Positions 7,653-15,380 of a stretch of DNA of 21,176 bases are shown piece by piece. Each line of letters opens with the position of its first letter. The first letter of the stretch is position 1. Source of the DNA: a bacterium (GTDB taxonomy: Bacteria; Bacillota; Negativicutes; Acidaminococcales; Acidaminococcaceae); assembly GCA_004562175.1 (NCBI GenBank), contig SFRS01000009.1:1-21176 (forward strand), written 5' to 3'. The notes under the pieces are model-generated. The model saw only the letters and a program-made list of their open reading frames with translations. It was not told the DNA's origin and did no database searches. The position numbers and the translations under genes were made by a program.

Positions 7653-8411
7653 ATGAATAAAATTAAAGCACAAAATATCTGGAAAAAATTTAATAAATTA
7701 GAAGTCCTGAAGGGCATTGATTTGGAGGTCAATGAGGGCGAAGTGGTGGCCGTTATCGGTCCCTCCGGCGGTGGCAAAAGCACCCTGCTCCGCTGCCTGA
7801 ACAAGCTGGAAACCATTGACAAGGGCAGCGTCATCATCGATGGCGAGGCTCTCTGCAAGGACACCGGCACTGGAACAGAATATGTAAACAAGGATGAAGT
7901 GCGCCGCATTGCCTGCAAAATGGGCATGGTGTTCCAGCAATTCAACCTGTTCCCCCACATGACCGTGCTGCAAAACCTCATTGAAGCCCCTGTGAATGTG
8001 CAAAAGCGCGATAAAGCTACTGTGATTAAGGAAGCGGAAGCGTTGCTGGCCAAGGTTGGCTTGAGTGATAAAAGGGATGAATACCCCCGCAAGCTCAGCG
8101 GCGGCCAACAACAGCGCGTGGCCATTGCCAGAGCCTTGGCCATGAAGCCCGCCATCATGCTCTTTGATGAGCCCACCTCCTCCCTGGACCCGGAGCTCAC
8201 CGGCGAGGTTTTGAAAACCATGCGGGAGCTGGCCGAAGAAAAAATGACCATGGTGGTGGTAACCCACGAAATGGGCTTTGCCAAGGAAGTAGCCACCAAG
8301 GTAGTCTTCATGGCCGATGGTCGTGTGCAGGCCCAAGGCACCCCGGCAGAGATTTTTGACAATCCCACCAATGACCGCCTCAAATCCTTCCTCAACGTCA
8401 TCCTCAAATAA
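7653..8411 (+). CDS. Polar amino-acid ABC transporter, ATP-binding subunit
   Basis: A 252-residue ATPase of the GlnQ/HisP type. All nucleotide-binding elements are intact: Walker A GPSGGGKST (36-44), Q-loop MVFQQFNLFPHMTV (92-105), signature LSGGQQQR (148-155), Walker B IMLFDEPTS (168-176), D-loop SSLDP (176-180) and the switch histidine in VVVTHEMGFA (201-210). The residues 60-85, GSVIIDG...TEYVNKDEVRRI, form the family's short insertion before the Q-loop. The ATG follows AGGAGG by 9 bases. It energises the permease encoded 39 bases upstream, with the binding lipoprotein from the preceding unit. A strong terminator lies 10 bases after the stop. Confidence 0.95.
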   Translation: MNKIKAQNIWKKFNKLEVLKGIDLEVNEGEVVAVIGPSGGGKSTLLRCLNKLETIDKGSVIIDGEALCKDTGTGTEYVNKDEVRRIACKMGMVFQQFNLFPHMTVLQNLIEAPVNVQKRDKATVIKEAEALLAKVGLSDKRDEYPRKLSGGQQQRVAIARALAMKPAIMLFDEPTSSLDPELTGEVLKTMRELAEEKMTMVVVTHEMGFAKEVATKVVFMADGRVQAQGTPAEIFDNPTNDRLKSFLNVILK

Positions 8412-8421
8412 GTATTTCCCA

Positions 8422-8449
8422 CCGCCGAGCAGCTCGGCGGTTTTATTTT
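8422..8449 (+). terminator. Rho-independent terminator after the ABC ATPase gene
   Basis: A perfect 8-bp GC-rich stem, CCGCCGAG (8422-8429) with CTCGGCGG (8433-8440), has a CAG loop and is followed by TTTTATTTT. Confidence 0.93.
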
Positions 8450-8522
8450 GCGCAAATTCCTCGTTACTAGTAAATATTTCACAAATTCGTTACGCCTTAG
8501 TCGTACTTTAGCCATAACCATT

Positions 8523-8531
8523 TGCTACAAT
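8523..8531 (+). promoter_or_regulatory. Extended -10 promoter of a putative small RNA
   Basis: TGCTACAAT at 8523-8531 is an extended -10 (TGN plus TACAAT). No good -35 is seen at 16-18 bases. Counting 7 bases on, the start would be G8538, which is exactly the first base of the stem described for the RNA. Confidence 0.55.
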
Positions 8532-8537
8532 ATAGTT

Positions 8538-8664
8538 GAGCAAAGAAAGTGACCGCACAGCACGCAACGGTTGCTCTCCTAACTCCCCCTAAACATATCT
8601 TTTCATCATACACCTCTCCTTAACTACACCGCACGGCTACGCAAGCGTGCGGTGTAGTTTTTTT
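8538..8664 (+). ncRNA. Putative trans-acting small RNA with a G-free C/U-rich linker
   Basis: This gene-free stretch has the layout of an independent small RNA of about 125 nt. At the predicted 5' end GAGCAA (8538-8543) pairs with TTGCTC (8571-8576), with an inner CCG/CGG. A linker without a single G follows (8575-8630). It contains TCTCCT, CTCCCCCT and CACCTCTCCTT, which are complementary to Shine-Dalgarno sequences. The 3' end is a 14-bp terminator stem with a T7 tail (8622-8664). The upstream gene already has its own terminator and the downstream gene its own promoter (8686-8714), so this unit is transcriptionally isolated. No ORF with a ribosome binding site is seen in it. I do not recognise a named RNA family. 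The design of 5' hairpin, unpaired C-rich seed and terminator resembles Firmicute SD-blocking sRNAs such as RsaE/RoxS in principle only. Confidence 0.6.
8622..8664 (+). terminator. Strong terminator ending the putative small RNA
   Basis: A perfect 14-bp stem, AACTACACCGCACG (8622-8635) with CGTGCGGTGTAGTT (8646-8659), has a 10-base loop and is followed by T7. It has no coding gene directly upstream: the preceding ORF ends at 8411 and already has a terminator. Confidence 0.93.
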
Positions 8665-8676
8665 GTGGAAAAATAT

Positions 8677-8691
8677 GGTAAAAATTTTACC
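8677..8691. promoter_or_regulatory. Perfect palindrome over the -35 of the Na/Pi cotransporter promoter
   Basis: GGTAAAAATTTTACC is a perfect 7-1-7 dyad centred on A8684. Its right half contains the TTTACC used as the -35 box (8686-8691), so a repressor bound here would block RNA polymerase. The protein is unknown. Confidence 0.45.
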
Positions 8692-8714
8692 CAATTTGCA
8701 TTTTAGTGTATAAT
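8686..8714 (+). promoter_or_regulatory. Promoter of the Na/Pi cotransporter gene
   Basis: TTTACC at 8686-8691 and TATAAT at 8709-8714 with a 17-base spacer. The start site would be near 8721, about 49 bases before the chosen ATG. Confidence 0.75.
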
Positions 8715-8769
8715 ATAAGCCAAGATAGAATTTGTTAGCATGAAAACTTGTCTAGGCGAGGTGCGAATA

Positions 8770-9699
8770 ATGTTAGTTTACTTTCTGGGCTTTTTAGGCG
8801 GCATCGCTTTATTTATGTACGGTATGCAGCTCATGGGCGACGGCCTGCAAAAGGCTGCCGGTGCCAAGCTGCAAAAAATCTTGGAGGCCATGACCGGCGT
8901 TTTGGCCATGGGCATTTTGCTGGGTGCAGTGGTTACAGCCGTGCTGCAGGCCAGCGGCGCCACCACCGTTATGACCGTGGGCCTGGTCAATGCGGGACTC
9001 CTCACCTTGAAGCAGGGCTTTGGCATCATCATGGGTGCCAACGTGGGCACCACCATGACCGCCCAATTAATCGCCTTCAAGCTGTCCAATTACATCACGG
9101 TTTTGCTCTTCATCGGCTTTTTGATGCAGCTTTTGGCCAAGCGCGCCCGCGGCAAATACCTTGGTCAAGTAATTTTAGGCTTTGGCATCCTGATGCTGGG
9201 CATGGACATGATGGGCAAGGCTGTGCTGCCCCTCCGGGACTATCCCGGCTTCGTGGACTTCATCGGCCATTTCTCCAGCAATCCCTTGCTAGGCATCTTC
9301 ATCGGTACGGTGATGACCGTGCTCATTCAGTCCAGTAGTGCCACCATCGGTATTTTGATTGCCATGGCCAGTCAAGGCCTCATCCCCCTAGAGGGTGCCA
9401 TTCCCGTGCTCTTGGGCGACAACATCGGCACCTGTATCACCGCCGTATTGGCCTCCCTACGGGCCAACTTAACTGCCCGCCGCGTAGCTGTGGCCCATGT
9501 CATGTTCAATGTCATCGGCAGTATTATCTTCGTGGTCTTCATGCAGTGGTTCGTCCACATCGTGATGCTTGTTTCTCCTGAAGGAGATATTGCCCGCCAA
9601 ATCGCTAACGCTCACTCCGCCTTCAATATTATCAACACCCTGCTCTTCATGCCCTTTGTGGACCCCTTTATATGCTCCACACCCCCTCCATCGCCCTGA
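8770..9699 (+). CDS. Na+/phosphate cotransporter family protein, membrane domain (apparently broken at the 3' end)
   Basis: A 309-residue membrane protein with the two inverted repeats of the PNaS (NptA/Na-Pi II) family. The first contains QASGATTVMTVGLVNAGLL (60-78) with GANVGTTMTAQ after it. The second contains QSSSATIGILIAMASQGLI (187-205) with GDNIGTCITAVLAS after it. These QxSSAT elements form the substrate and Na+ site in the family. The ATG at 8770 follows GAGGTG by 6 bases; a frame back to 8740 has no ribosome binding site. Full-length bacterial homologs are usually about 530-560 residues and continue into a cytoplasmic PhoU-like domain. Here the frame changes after FMPFVDPF and ends in ICSTPPPSP. 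The PhoU part resumes in another frame, and the linker between the domains seems to be missing. This is either a true deletion plus frameshift or a sequence error. Confidence 0.85.
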   Translation: MLVYFLGFLGGIALFMYGMQLMGDGLQKAAGAKLQKILEAMTGVLAMGILLGAVVTAVLQASGATTVMTVGLVNAGLLTLKQGFGIIMGANVGTTMTAQLIAFKLSNYITVLLFIGFLMQLLAKRARGKYLGQVILGFGILMLGMDMMGKAVLPLRDYPGFVDFIGHFSSNPLLGIFIGTVMTVLIQSSSATIGILIAMASQGLIPLEGAIPVLLGDNIGTCITAVLASLRANLTARRVAVAHVMFNVIGSIIFVVFMQWFVHIVMLVSPEGDIARQIANAHSAFNIINTLLFMPFVDPFICSTPPPSP

Positions 9700-9725
9700 G
9701 CTTGGCAGTGAAGGAGGTAGTACGC

Positions 9726-10304
9726 ATGGGTAACCAGGCTCGCGAGGACGTGCGCCTGGGCATGGAAGCCATTCAAACCTATGATGCTGAAAAAATCAAA
9801 TATGTGTTGGAGCACGAGCCCGTGGTGGACTCCCTGGAGCGGGAAATCACCGACTATCTGACGGAAATGAGCACTGCCCAGCTGGACACCAGCCTTTCCA
9901 TTCGCCACACAGGCCTTTTGCACGCCATCAATGATATTGAGCGTATTGGCGACCATGGTGAAACCTTAGCTAAAAAAGCCCGCAAAATGTTTGAGGATGA
10001 GGTAAATTTCTCTCCTGAAGCCCAAGAGGAGCTGGCCCAGCTCAGCGAAATGGTGCTGCGTGCCAGCGGTCGCGCTTTGGAGGCCTTGGAGAAGAACGAC
10101 AAGCTCATTGCGGAAGATGCGGTGCGCTTGTGTCGCGAGGTCAAGCAGTATCAAAAGGTCATCCGCAAGAACCATATTACCCGCCTCAACGAGCATGTGT
10201 GCGAGCCCGTGGCCGGCTTCGTCATGCTGGAGCTCTTGATTAACATGAAGCGCGTCAGCGACCACTCCAAAAACATCGCCCAGCTGGTACAGGGCACCTT
10301 CTGA
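9726..10304 (+). CDS. PhoU-like C-terminal domain of the Na/Pi cotransporter, in a separate frame
   Basis: A 192-residue, all-helical PhoU-like segment (INDIERIGDHGETLAKKAR near the middle, RVSDHSKNIAQLVQ at the end) that forms the C-terminal domain in Na/Pi cotransporters. The homologous frame actually extends back to about 9669 (LYMLHTPSIALSLAVKEVV), so the domain is contiguous with the preceding gene in relatives but here lies in a different frame and overlaps its last codons. I place the start at ATG 9726 because AAGGAGGT lies 7 bases upstream, which would allow separate translation shortly after the upstream stop at 9697-9699. That SD-like sequence also encodes the conserved Lys-Glu-Val, so it may be coincidental. 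PhoU-like domains are thought to regulate the attached transporter. Whether a detached one works is unknown. Confidence 0.72.
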   Translation: MGNQAREDVRLGMEAIQTYDAEKIKYVLEHEPVVDSLEREITDYLTEMSTAQLDTSLSIRHTGLLHAINDIERIGDHGETLAKKARKMFEDEVNFSPEAQEELAQLSEMVLRASGRALEALEKNDKLIAEDAVRLCREVKQYQKVIRKNHITRLNEHVCEPVAGFVMLELLINMKRVSDHSKNIAQLVQGTF

Positions 10305-10347
10305 TTGGCTAAAACAGAAAAATATCAGTACCATAATGCAAATCATC

Positions 10348-10385
10348 AAGCTGCATTCTGCAATTCAGTCAGAATGCAGCTTTTT
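10348..10385 (+). terminator. Rho-independent terminator after the PhoU-like segment
   Basis: A 13-bp stem, AAGCTGCATTCTG (10348-10360) with CAGAATGCAGCTT (10370-10382), has a 9-base loop and ends in a T run. Confidence 0.92.
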
Positions 10386-10441
10386 ATCTATACTCTTCTA
10401 AAAAGTTTTCACTTTTTTTACTTTTTATAATCTCTAGGGCT

Positions 10442-10470
10442 TTTACTATTTCGCCTTAAAGTATTACAAT
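10442..10470 (+). promoter_or_regulatory. Promoter of the activase operon
   Basis: TTTACT at 10442-10447 and TACAAT at 10465-10470 with a 17-base spacer. A second -10 (TATAAT, 10470-10475) overlaps. The bases after it, ATAATGTGAAT, also follow the promoter at 5969. Confidence 0.65.
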
Positions 10471-10522
10471 ATAATGTGAATTATTATGGATTTAAGGCTT
10501 AGTTCAGCTTACGGAGGTTATC

Positions 10523-13456
10523 ATGCAGATTGGTTTAGACATTGGCAGCACCACTATTAAGATTGCTGTGTTGGACGACGCGGGCACCCTGCTCTTTAGC
10601 AAGTACCAGCGCCACTACAGCCAAATTGCTACCAGAATATTAGAATTGCATAGGGAGCTCATGACTAAATTTCCCACCCTCCGCAAAGCACGCTTGGCCA
10701 TCAGCGGCAGCGCCGGCATCGGCATCGCCGAAAGCTGTGGCATTCAGTTCGTCCAGGAGGTGTTCGCAGAAAAAATCTGCACCGAAAAGCTCCACCCCGG
10801 CACCGATGCCGTCATCGAGCTGGGAGGCGAGGATGCCAAGATTCTCTTTTTGGGCCGTCATTTCGACGCCCGCATGAACGACAGCTGCGCCGGTGGCACC
10901 GGCGCTTTTATTGACCAAATGGCAGCTCTTTTGAACGTGGAAACGGACCAAATGAACGAGCTGGCCCAAGAGGCCACCACTAGCTACACTATTGCCAGTC
11001 GCTGTGGCGTCTTTGCCAAAAGCGACATCCAGCCCCTGCTCAATCAGGGTGCTGCCAAAAGCGATTTGGCCGCCAGCATTTTCCATGCGGTAGCCAGCCA
11101 AGCGGTAACAGGCCTTGCCAAGGGGCGTCCCATTGAAGGCAATGTACTTTACTTAGGCGGACCCTTGACCTTCATGAGCTGCTTGCGGGACGCTTTCGAC
11201 CATATTTTGAACATTAAGGGCGTTTGCCCGGAAAATAGCCTTTATTACGTAGCCATGGGCGCGGCCTTCTGCGCCGAGCACGAGGTGGATTTTGCTGAGT
11301 TACCCGCCAAGCTTGAGGCAGCCATCAAAACCCACACCTTTGAACACATGGCGCCCCTGTTTCAAAACGAAGCGGACTACCAAGCCTTTTACGAACGTCA
11401 CCAGAAAGACTCCGTCACCATCTCCACTCCCGAAAAGGCCACCCAAGCCTTCATCGGCATCGACTCCGGCAGCACCACCATCAAAATTGCTGTCATGAGT
11501 CCCGCAGGGGAGCTTTTGGACTCCTTCTACCAAAGCAACAAGGGTAACCCCGTCATCGCGGTGCAGGATTATCTCACCAATTTTTACCAAAAATATCCTC
11601 ATTGCCAGCTGCTTGCCGGCGCTGTTACCGGCTACGGCGAGGATTTGATTCGCCATGCCTTCGGCATGGACTATGGCATTGTGGAAACCATGGCCCATTT
11701 TTATGCAGCCCATTATCTGGAGCCCAATGTGGACTTTATTCTCGACATCGGCGGCCAAGATATGAAATGCCTCAAAATTCACAATGGCGCCATTGATAAT
11801 ATCTTTTTAAACGAAGCCTGCTCCAGCGGCTGCGGCAGCTTTTTGCAGACCTTTGCAGAGATTCTTGGCTACAGCGCCGAGGAATTTGCTAAGATTGGTC
11901 TTTTTGCCGACATGCCCGTGGATTTGGGCAGTCGCTGCACCGTCTTTATGAACAGCAGCGTCAAGCAGGCCCAAAAGGACGGCGCCTCCGTGGCCAATAT
12001 CAGCGCGGGCCTGTCCATCAGCATTGTGAAAAACGCCTTGTACAAGGTCATTCGTCCCAGCAGCAAGGCTGCCATCGGCCAGCACATCGTGGTCCAGGGT
12101 GGCACCTTCCTCAACGATTGCGTGCTGCGCGCCTTCGAGCTGGAAATGGGCCTTGATGTGGTGCGCCCCAATATTGCCGGCCTCATGGGTGCCTATGGCG
12201 CGGCCCTGTATGCCCAGCGCCGCTACCAGGACAACCCCAAGCCCAGCAGCATTATTCAGCTAGCGGATTTGGCCAACTTCCAGCACACGGTAAAGGGCGT
12301 CACCTGCGGTCTGTGCAATAACCATTGCCATTTGACCATCAACATTTTCGCCAGCGGCAAGCGCTTCATCAGCGGCAATCGCTGCGAGCGCCCCATCACC
12401 CACATGGCGCCCAAGGATGACCTCAATTTATATCGGCAAAAGCTGGAGCTGCTGAAAAATTTACCGAACAACGAAGAGCCCACTCGCGGCACCATGGGCA
12501 TTCCCATGGGCCTCAACATGTACGAGCTGCTGCCCTTCTGGCAGGGACTTTTAAACCAGCTTGGCTTCAGGGTGGTGACCAGTCCCTTTGAGGATAAAAA
12601 CATTTATCGCCTGGGCCAAAGCACCATCCCCAGCGACACTGTTTGCTACCCCGCCAAGCTCATGCACGGTCACATCAAATGGCTCTTGGACCAGGGCCTG
12701 GACCACATTTTTTATCCCTGCATGACCTACAACATCAGCGAGCAGGGTACGGAAAACTGCTATAATTGCCCCGTGGTGGCCTATTACCCCGAGGTGCTCC
12801 ACGCCAACATGCGTGAGCTCACTAAAGCCACCTTCTTCTTCGATTATCTGGGCCTTTTGCATAAAAAAATCCTGGTGCAAAAGCTTTACGAAATGCTGCA
12901 CCCAAGCTACCCCGACATCACCAAAGGCGAGCTCAAAAAAGCGGTGGAGGCAGCCTTTAAAGCCTACTACGCCTTTGAAGAGCAGGTGAAGGAGCGTGGT
13001 CAAGGGATTATTGCCCTGGCCCGCGCCCAACACAAGCCCATTGTGGTGTTAGCCGGACGTCCCTACCACATCGACCCCAAGGTCAACCACAGCATCGACC
13101 GCCTCATTACCACCATGGGCGCTGCGCTGGTCAGCGAGGACGCGGTTAGCAGCCATGTGACGCCCAAGGATTTGAGCACCGATCTGCAGGTTTTGAACCA
13201 ATGGACCTACCACAGCCGCCTTTATGCTGCGGCCAAATACGTCACGGAAAACCCCGATATGCACATGATTCAGCTGGTCAGCTTCGGCTGTGGCTGCGAT
13301 GCCATCACTGCCGACGAATGCCGCCGCATTCTGGAGGAGCACGGACGCATTTATACCCAAATCAAGATAGATGATATCGACAACCTTGGTGCCGCGAAGA
13401 TTCGCATTCGCAGCCTGTTCTCCGCCGCCAACCTGTTCGATTTAGATAATAATTAA
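10523..13456 (+). CDS. Double-ASKHA 2-hydroxyacyl-CoA dehydratase activase with DUF2229
   Basis: A 977-residue protein of the BadF/BadG/BcrA/BcrD activase type. The first ATPase domain spans about 1-260 (GLDIGSTTIKIAV at 4-16, ELGGEDAKI near 99, NDSCAGGTG near 119). The second runs from about 310 to 570 (GIDSGSTTIKIAV, DIGGQDMK near 408, NEACSSGCG near 430). In canonical activators two cysteines per subunit hold a [4Fe-4S] cluster between two chains. Here Cys122/Cys161 and Cys433/Cys472 sit at the matching places, so both halves could contribute to a cluster inside one polypeptide. DUF2229 follows, with Cys595, 598, 602 and 621 and later DTVCYP and CYNCP motifs. ATP-driven electron transfer to an HgdB-like partner is the expected role. 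The true substrate is unknown. The start follows GGAGG. The partner gene lies 13 bases downstream. Confidence 0.88.
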   Translation: MQIGLDIGSTTIKIAVLDDAGTLLFSKYQRHYSQIATRILELHRELMTKFPTLRKARLAISGSAGIGIAESCGIQFVQEVFAEKICTEKLHPGTDAVIELGGEDAKILFLGRHFDARMNDSCAGGTGAFIDQMAALLNVETDQMNELAQEATTSYTIASRCGVFAKSDIQPLLNQGAAKSDLAASIFHAVASQAVTGLAKGRPIEGNVLYLGGPLTFMSCLRDAFDHILNIKGVCPENSLYYVAMGAAFCAEHEVDFAELPAKLEAAIKTHTFEHMAPLFQNEADYQAFYERHQKDSVTISTPEKATQAFIGIDSGSTTIKIAVMSPAGELLDSFYQSNKGNPVIAVQDYLTNFYQKYPHCQLLAGAVTGYGEDLIRHAFGMDYGIVETMAHFYAAHYLEPNVDFILDIGGQDMKCLKIHNGAIDNIFLNEACSSGCGSFLQTFAEILGYSAEEFAKIGLFADMPVDLGSRCTVFMNSSVKQAQKDGASVANISAGLSISIVKNALYKVIRPSSKAAIGQHIVVQGGTFLNDCVLRAFELEMGLDVVRPNIAGLMGAYGAALYAQRRYQDNPKPSSIIQLADLANFQHTVKGVTCGLCNNHCHLTINIFASGKRFISGNRCERPITHMAPKDDLNLYRQKLELLKNLPNNEEPTRGTMGIPMGLNMYELLPFWQGLLNQLGFRVVTSPFEDKNIYRLGQSTIPSDTVCYPAKLMHGHIKWLLDQGLDHIFYPCMTYNISEQGTENCYNCPVVAYYPEVLHANMRELTKATFFFDYLGLLHKKILVQKLYEMLHPSYPDITKGELKKAVEAAFKAYYAFEEQVKERGQGIIALARAQHKPIVVLAGRPYHIDPKVNHSIDRLITTMGAALVSEDAVSSHVTPKDLSTDLQVLNQWTYHSRLYAAAKYVTENPDMHMIQLVSFGCGCDAITADECRRILEEHGRIYTQIKIDDIDNLGAAKIRIRSLFSAANLFDLDNN

Positions 13457-13469
13457 AGGAGTTTTTGCT

Positions 13470-14714
13470 ATGCAAGAAGCTTCGCAAACTAATTTTGTTC
13501 CTTTTACTGAGGAGATGCGCCAAACCCACACCATCCTCGTCCCCGGCATGCTGCCCCTGCACTTTTCCCTGCTCAAGGCCGCCCTCGCCAGTTGTGGCTA
13601 CAAGGTAGAAATTTTGCAGAACACTAGCCGTGAGGTGGTGGAAACCGGCCTCAAATATGTGAATAACGACATTTGCTATCCCGCCCTTTTGGTCATCGGC
13701 CAGCTGCTGAATGCGCTGGAAAGTGGCAAATATGATTTACAAAAAACAGCCCTCATCATCACCCAAACCGGTGGTGGCTGCCGCGCCTCCAACTATATTT
13801 ACCTTTTGCGTAAAGCATTAGAAAAGGCTGGTTTGACTAATATCCCCGTGGTCAGTCTCAACGTCAACGGTCTGGAGAAGCAGCCAGGCTTTCATGTGAA
13901 TGCCACCATGGTGCGCAAATTTTTGGCCGCTGTCATTTATGGTGACGCCCTCATGTATTTAACCAATAAAATTCGCCCCTACGAGGTAGTACAGGGTGCT
14001 GCCGACGAACTGGCCCAAAAATGGCTGGGCAAGCTCAGCGACGCCTTCGCCAGCGGCAAGGCCCAAGCCATGAGCAACATCAAAAAGCTCACCAAAGCCA
14101 TCGTCAGCGAATTTGCTGAGGTGCCCATTGTGAACCGTCCCAAAACCAAGGTAGGCATCGTGGGCGAAATTTACATCAAATATGCCGCTCTGGGCAATAA
14201 CAATCTAGAAAAATTCCTGCAGAAGCAGGACTGCGAGTACATGCTCCCCGGTCTCTTGAATTTCGTCATGTATTGCGTGGATACTTATTTGACGGATTAC
14301 AAGCTGTACGGTGGCAGCTTCCTCAAGTATGGTGCCAACAAGGGCGCCCTGTGGTATCTGAAGCATTTGGAGAGCATCCTGCACAACGCGCTCAACACGG
14401 CCCCCTTCAGCGCCCCCGCCACCTATGAGGAAACCAAGGCCCTCGTCAAGGGCGTCATTGGCTACGGCAATAATATGGGCGAGGGCTGGCTTTTGACCGC
14501 AGAAATGCTGGAGCTGGTCCACAGCGGTTATACCAATATTATCTGCGCCCAACCCTTCGGCTGCCTGCCCAACCACATTGCCGGTCGCGGCATGATCAAC
14601 AAGATCAAGGAGCTGGCCGAGGAAGCCAATATTTTGGCCATCGATTACGATGCCAGCGCCTCCAAGGTCAACCAGGAAAACCGCATCAAGCTCATGCTGG
14701 CCACCGCCCAATAA
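13470..14714 (+). CDS. HgdB-like 2-hydroxyacyl-CoA dehydratase component, partner of the activase
   Basis: A 414-residue protein that matches the C-terminal portion of the approximately 1400-residue fused activase-type proteins of many anaerobic Firmicutes. Recognisable segments are the opening TILVPGMLPLHFSLLKAAL, the NNDICYPALLVIGQLLNAL stretch, ITQTGGGCRASNYIYLLRKAL with a cysteine in a glycine-rich turn, and the late CAQPFGCLPNHIAGRG. Cysteines in NDICYP, GGGCRASN and PFGCLPNH are candidate Fe-S cluster ligands. By analogy with HgdB-type subunits it would receive an electron from the upstream activase to start radical chemistry. Such proteins include dehydratases and double-cubane cluster reductases, and I cannot tell which applies. 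AGGAG lies 8-9 bases before the ATG. A bidirectional terminator follows 68 bases after the stop. Confidence 0.85.
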   Translation: MQEASQTNFVPFTEEMRQTHTILVPGMLPLHFSLLKAALASCGYKVEILQNTSREVVETGLKYVNNDICYPALLVIGQLLNALESGKYDLQKTALIITQTGGGCRASNYIYLLRKALEKAGLTNIPVVSLNVNGLEKQPGFHVNATMVRKFLAAVIYGDALMYLTNKIRPYEVVQGAADELAQKWLGKLSDAFASGKAQAMSNIKKLTKAIVSEFAEVPIVNRPKTKVGIVGEIYIKYAALGNNNLEKFLQKQDCEYMLPGLLNFVMYCVDTYLTDYKLYGGSFLKYGANKGALWYLKHLESILHNALNTAPFSAPATYEETKALVKGVIGYGNNMGEGWLLTAEMLELVHSGYTNIICAQPFGCLPNHIAGRGMINKIKELAEEANILAIDYDASASKVNQENRIKLMLATAQ

Positions 14715-14782
14715 TACTGCATGCAAAACCTAAACCGCTGATATAAAGCGAACATTCTTTTTGGTAGAATTTTGCTACCCAT

Positions 14783-14825
14783 AAAAATAACCCTTCACTC
14801 CTGCTGGGGAATGAAGGGTATTTTT
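14783..14825. terminator. Bidirectional terminator between convergent genes
   Basis: Around 14787-14820, ATAACCCTTCA and TGAAGGGTAT pair with one bulged A, extended inwards by TCC/GGG. The stem is flanked by A5 on the left and T5 on the right, so it can stop transcription from both the activase operon and the small EamA gene. Confidence 0.88.
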
Positions 14826-14872
14826 GCTGTTTAGTGGCTAACTAGGCTCTAACCTAAAAGACATGTATTTCC

Positions 14873-15286
14873 CTAGAAAATCAAGACCAGGGTTCCCGCC
14901 GTGATGAGCAGGCCGCCAATGATGGTCTTCGTAGTGATGGCCTCGCCCAAAATGAAGAAGGCCATGACCATGGTAATAACCACGCTGAACTTGTCCACGG
15001 GCACCACCTTGCTGGCCTCGCCAATCTGCAAGGCGTAAAAATAGCAGAGCCAGGACAGGCCTGTGGCCAAGCCGCTGAGCACTAAGAAGGTCCAGCTTTT
15101 CGCTGTGATATCAGCGATTTGCTGATGCTTGCCGGTGGCAAAGACGATGAGCCAGGCCATTACCAGCACCACCACCGTGCGGATGGCAGTGGCAAGATTA
15201 GAATTGACATTTTCAATACCGATTTTCGCAAAAATAGAGGTCAGCGCCGCAAAAACTGCTGACAAAAGCGCGAAAACAACCCACAT
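14873..15286 (-). CDS. Single-domain EamA/DMT-type membrane protein (COG2510-like)
   Basis: A 137-residue membrane protein of the short, one-domain EamA type. About five hydrophobic helices are visible (starting at residues 1, 32, 64, 94 and 118). The segment WVVFALLSAVFAALTSIFAK and the closing GEAITTKTIIGGLLITAGTL are characteristic. Short EamA proteins probably dimerise to make a full ten-helix carrier; their substrates are mostly unknown. The start is the ATG at 15286 because GGAGGAG lies 8-9 bases upstream. A frame upstream to 15352 has no such site and would overlap the promoter. A strong minus-strand promoter (TTGACT, 17, TATAAT) sits at 15352-15380 and shares its -35 region with the divergent repair gene. 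Confidence 0.87.
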   Translation of the reverse strand: MWVVFALLSAVFAALTSIFAKIGIENVNSNLATAIRTVVVLVMAWLIVFATGKHQQIADITAKSWTFLVLSGLATGLSWLCYFYALQIGEASKVVPVDKFSVVITMVMAFFILGEAITTKTIIGGLLITAGTLVLIF

Positions 15287-15351
15287 AATTTTTTCTCCTC
15301 CGTTTAGAGCAAGGCATGTTGACACAAGCTTGACTCTATTATTTTGACACA

Positions 15352-15380
15352 ATTATATTACTTATTATCGTGTTAGTCAA
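15352..15380 (-). promoter_or_regulatory. Promoter of the small EamA gene
   Basis: Minus-strand TTGACT (15380-15375), a 17-base spacer, and TATAAT (15357-15352). The -35 overlaps the -35 of the divergent plus-strand promoter by five bases. Direct copies of TTGACACAA at 15319-15327 and 15344-15352, plus TTGACTC at 15330-15336, lie just downstream. Confidence 0.85.

Noticed and set aside
7607..8521. A 304-codon minus-strand open frame
   Set aside because: It is antisense to the ABC ATPase gene, crosses its terminator and is Ser/Arg-rich without a family match.
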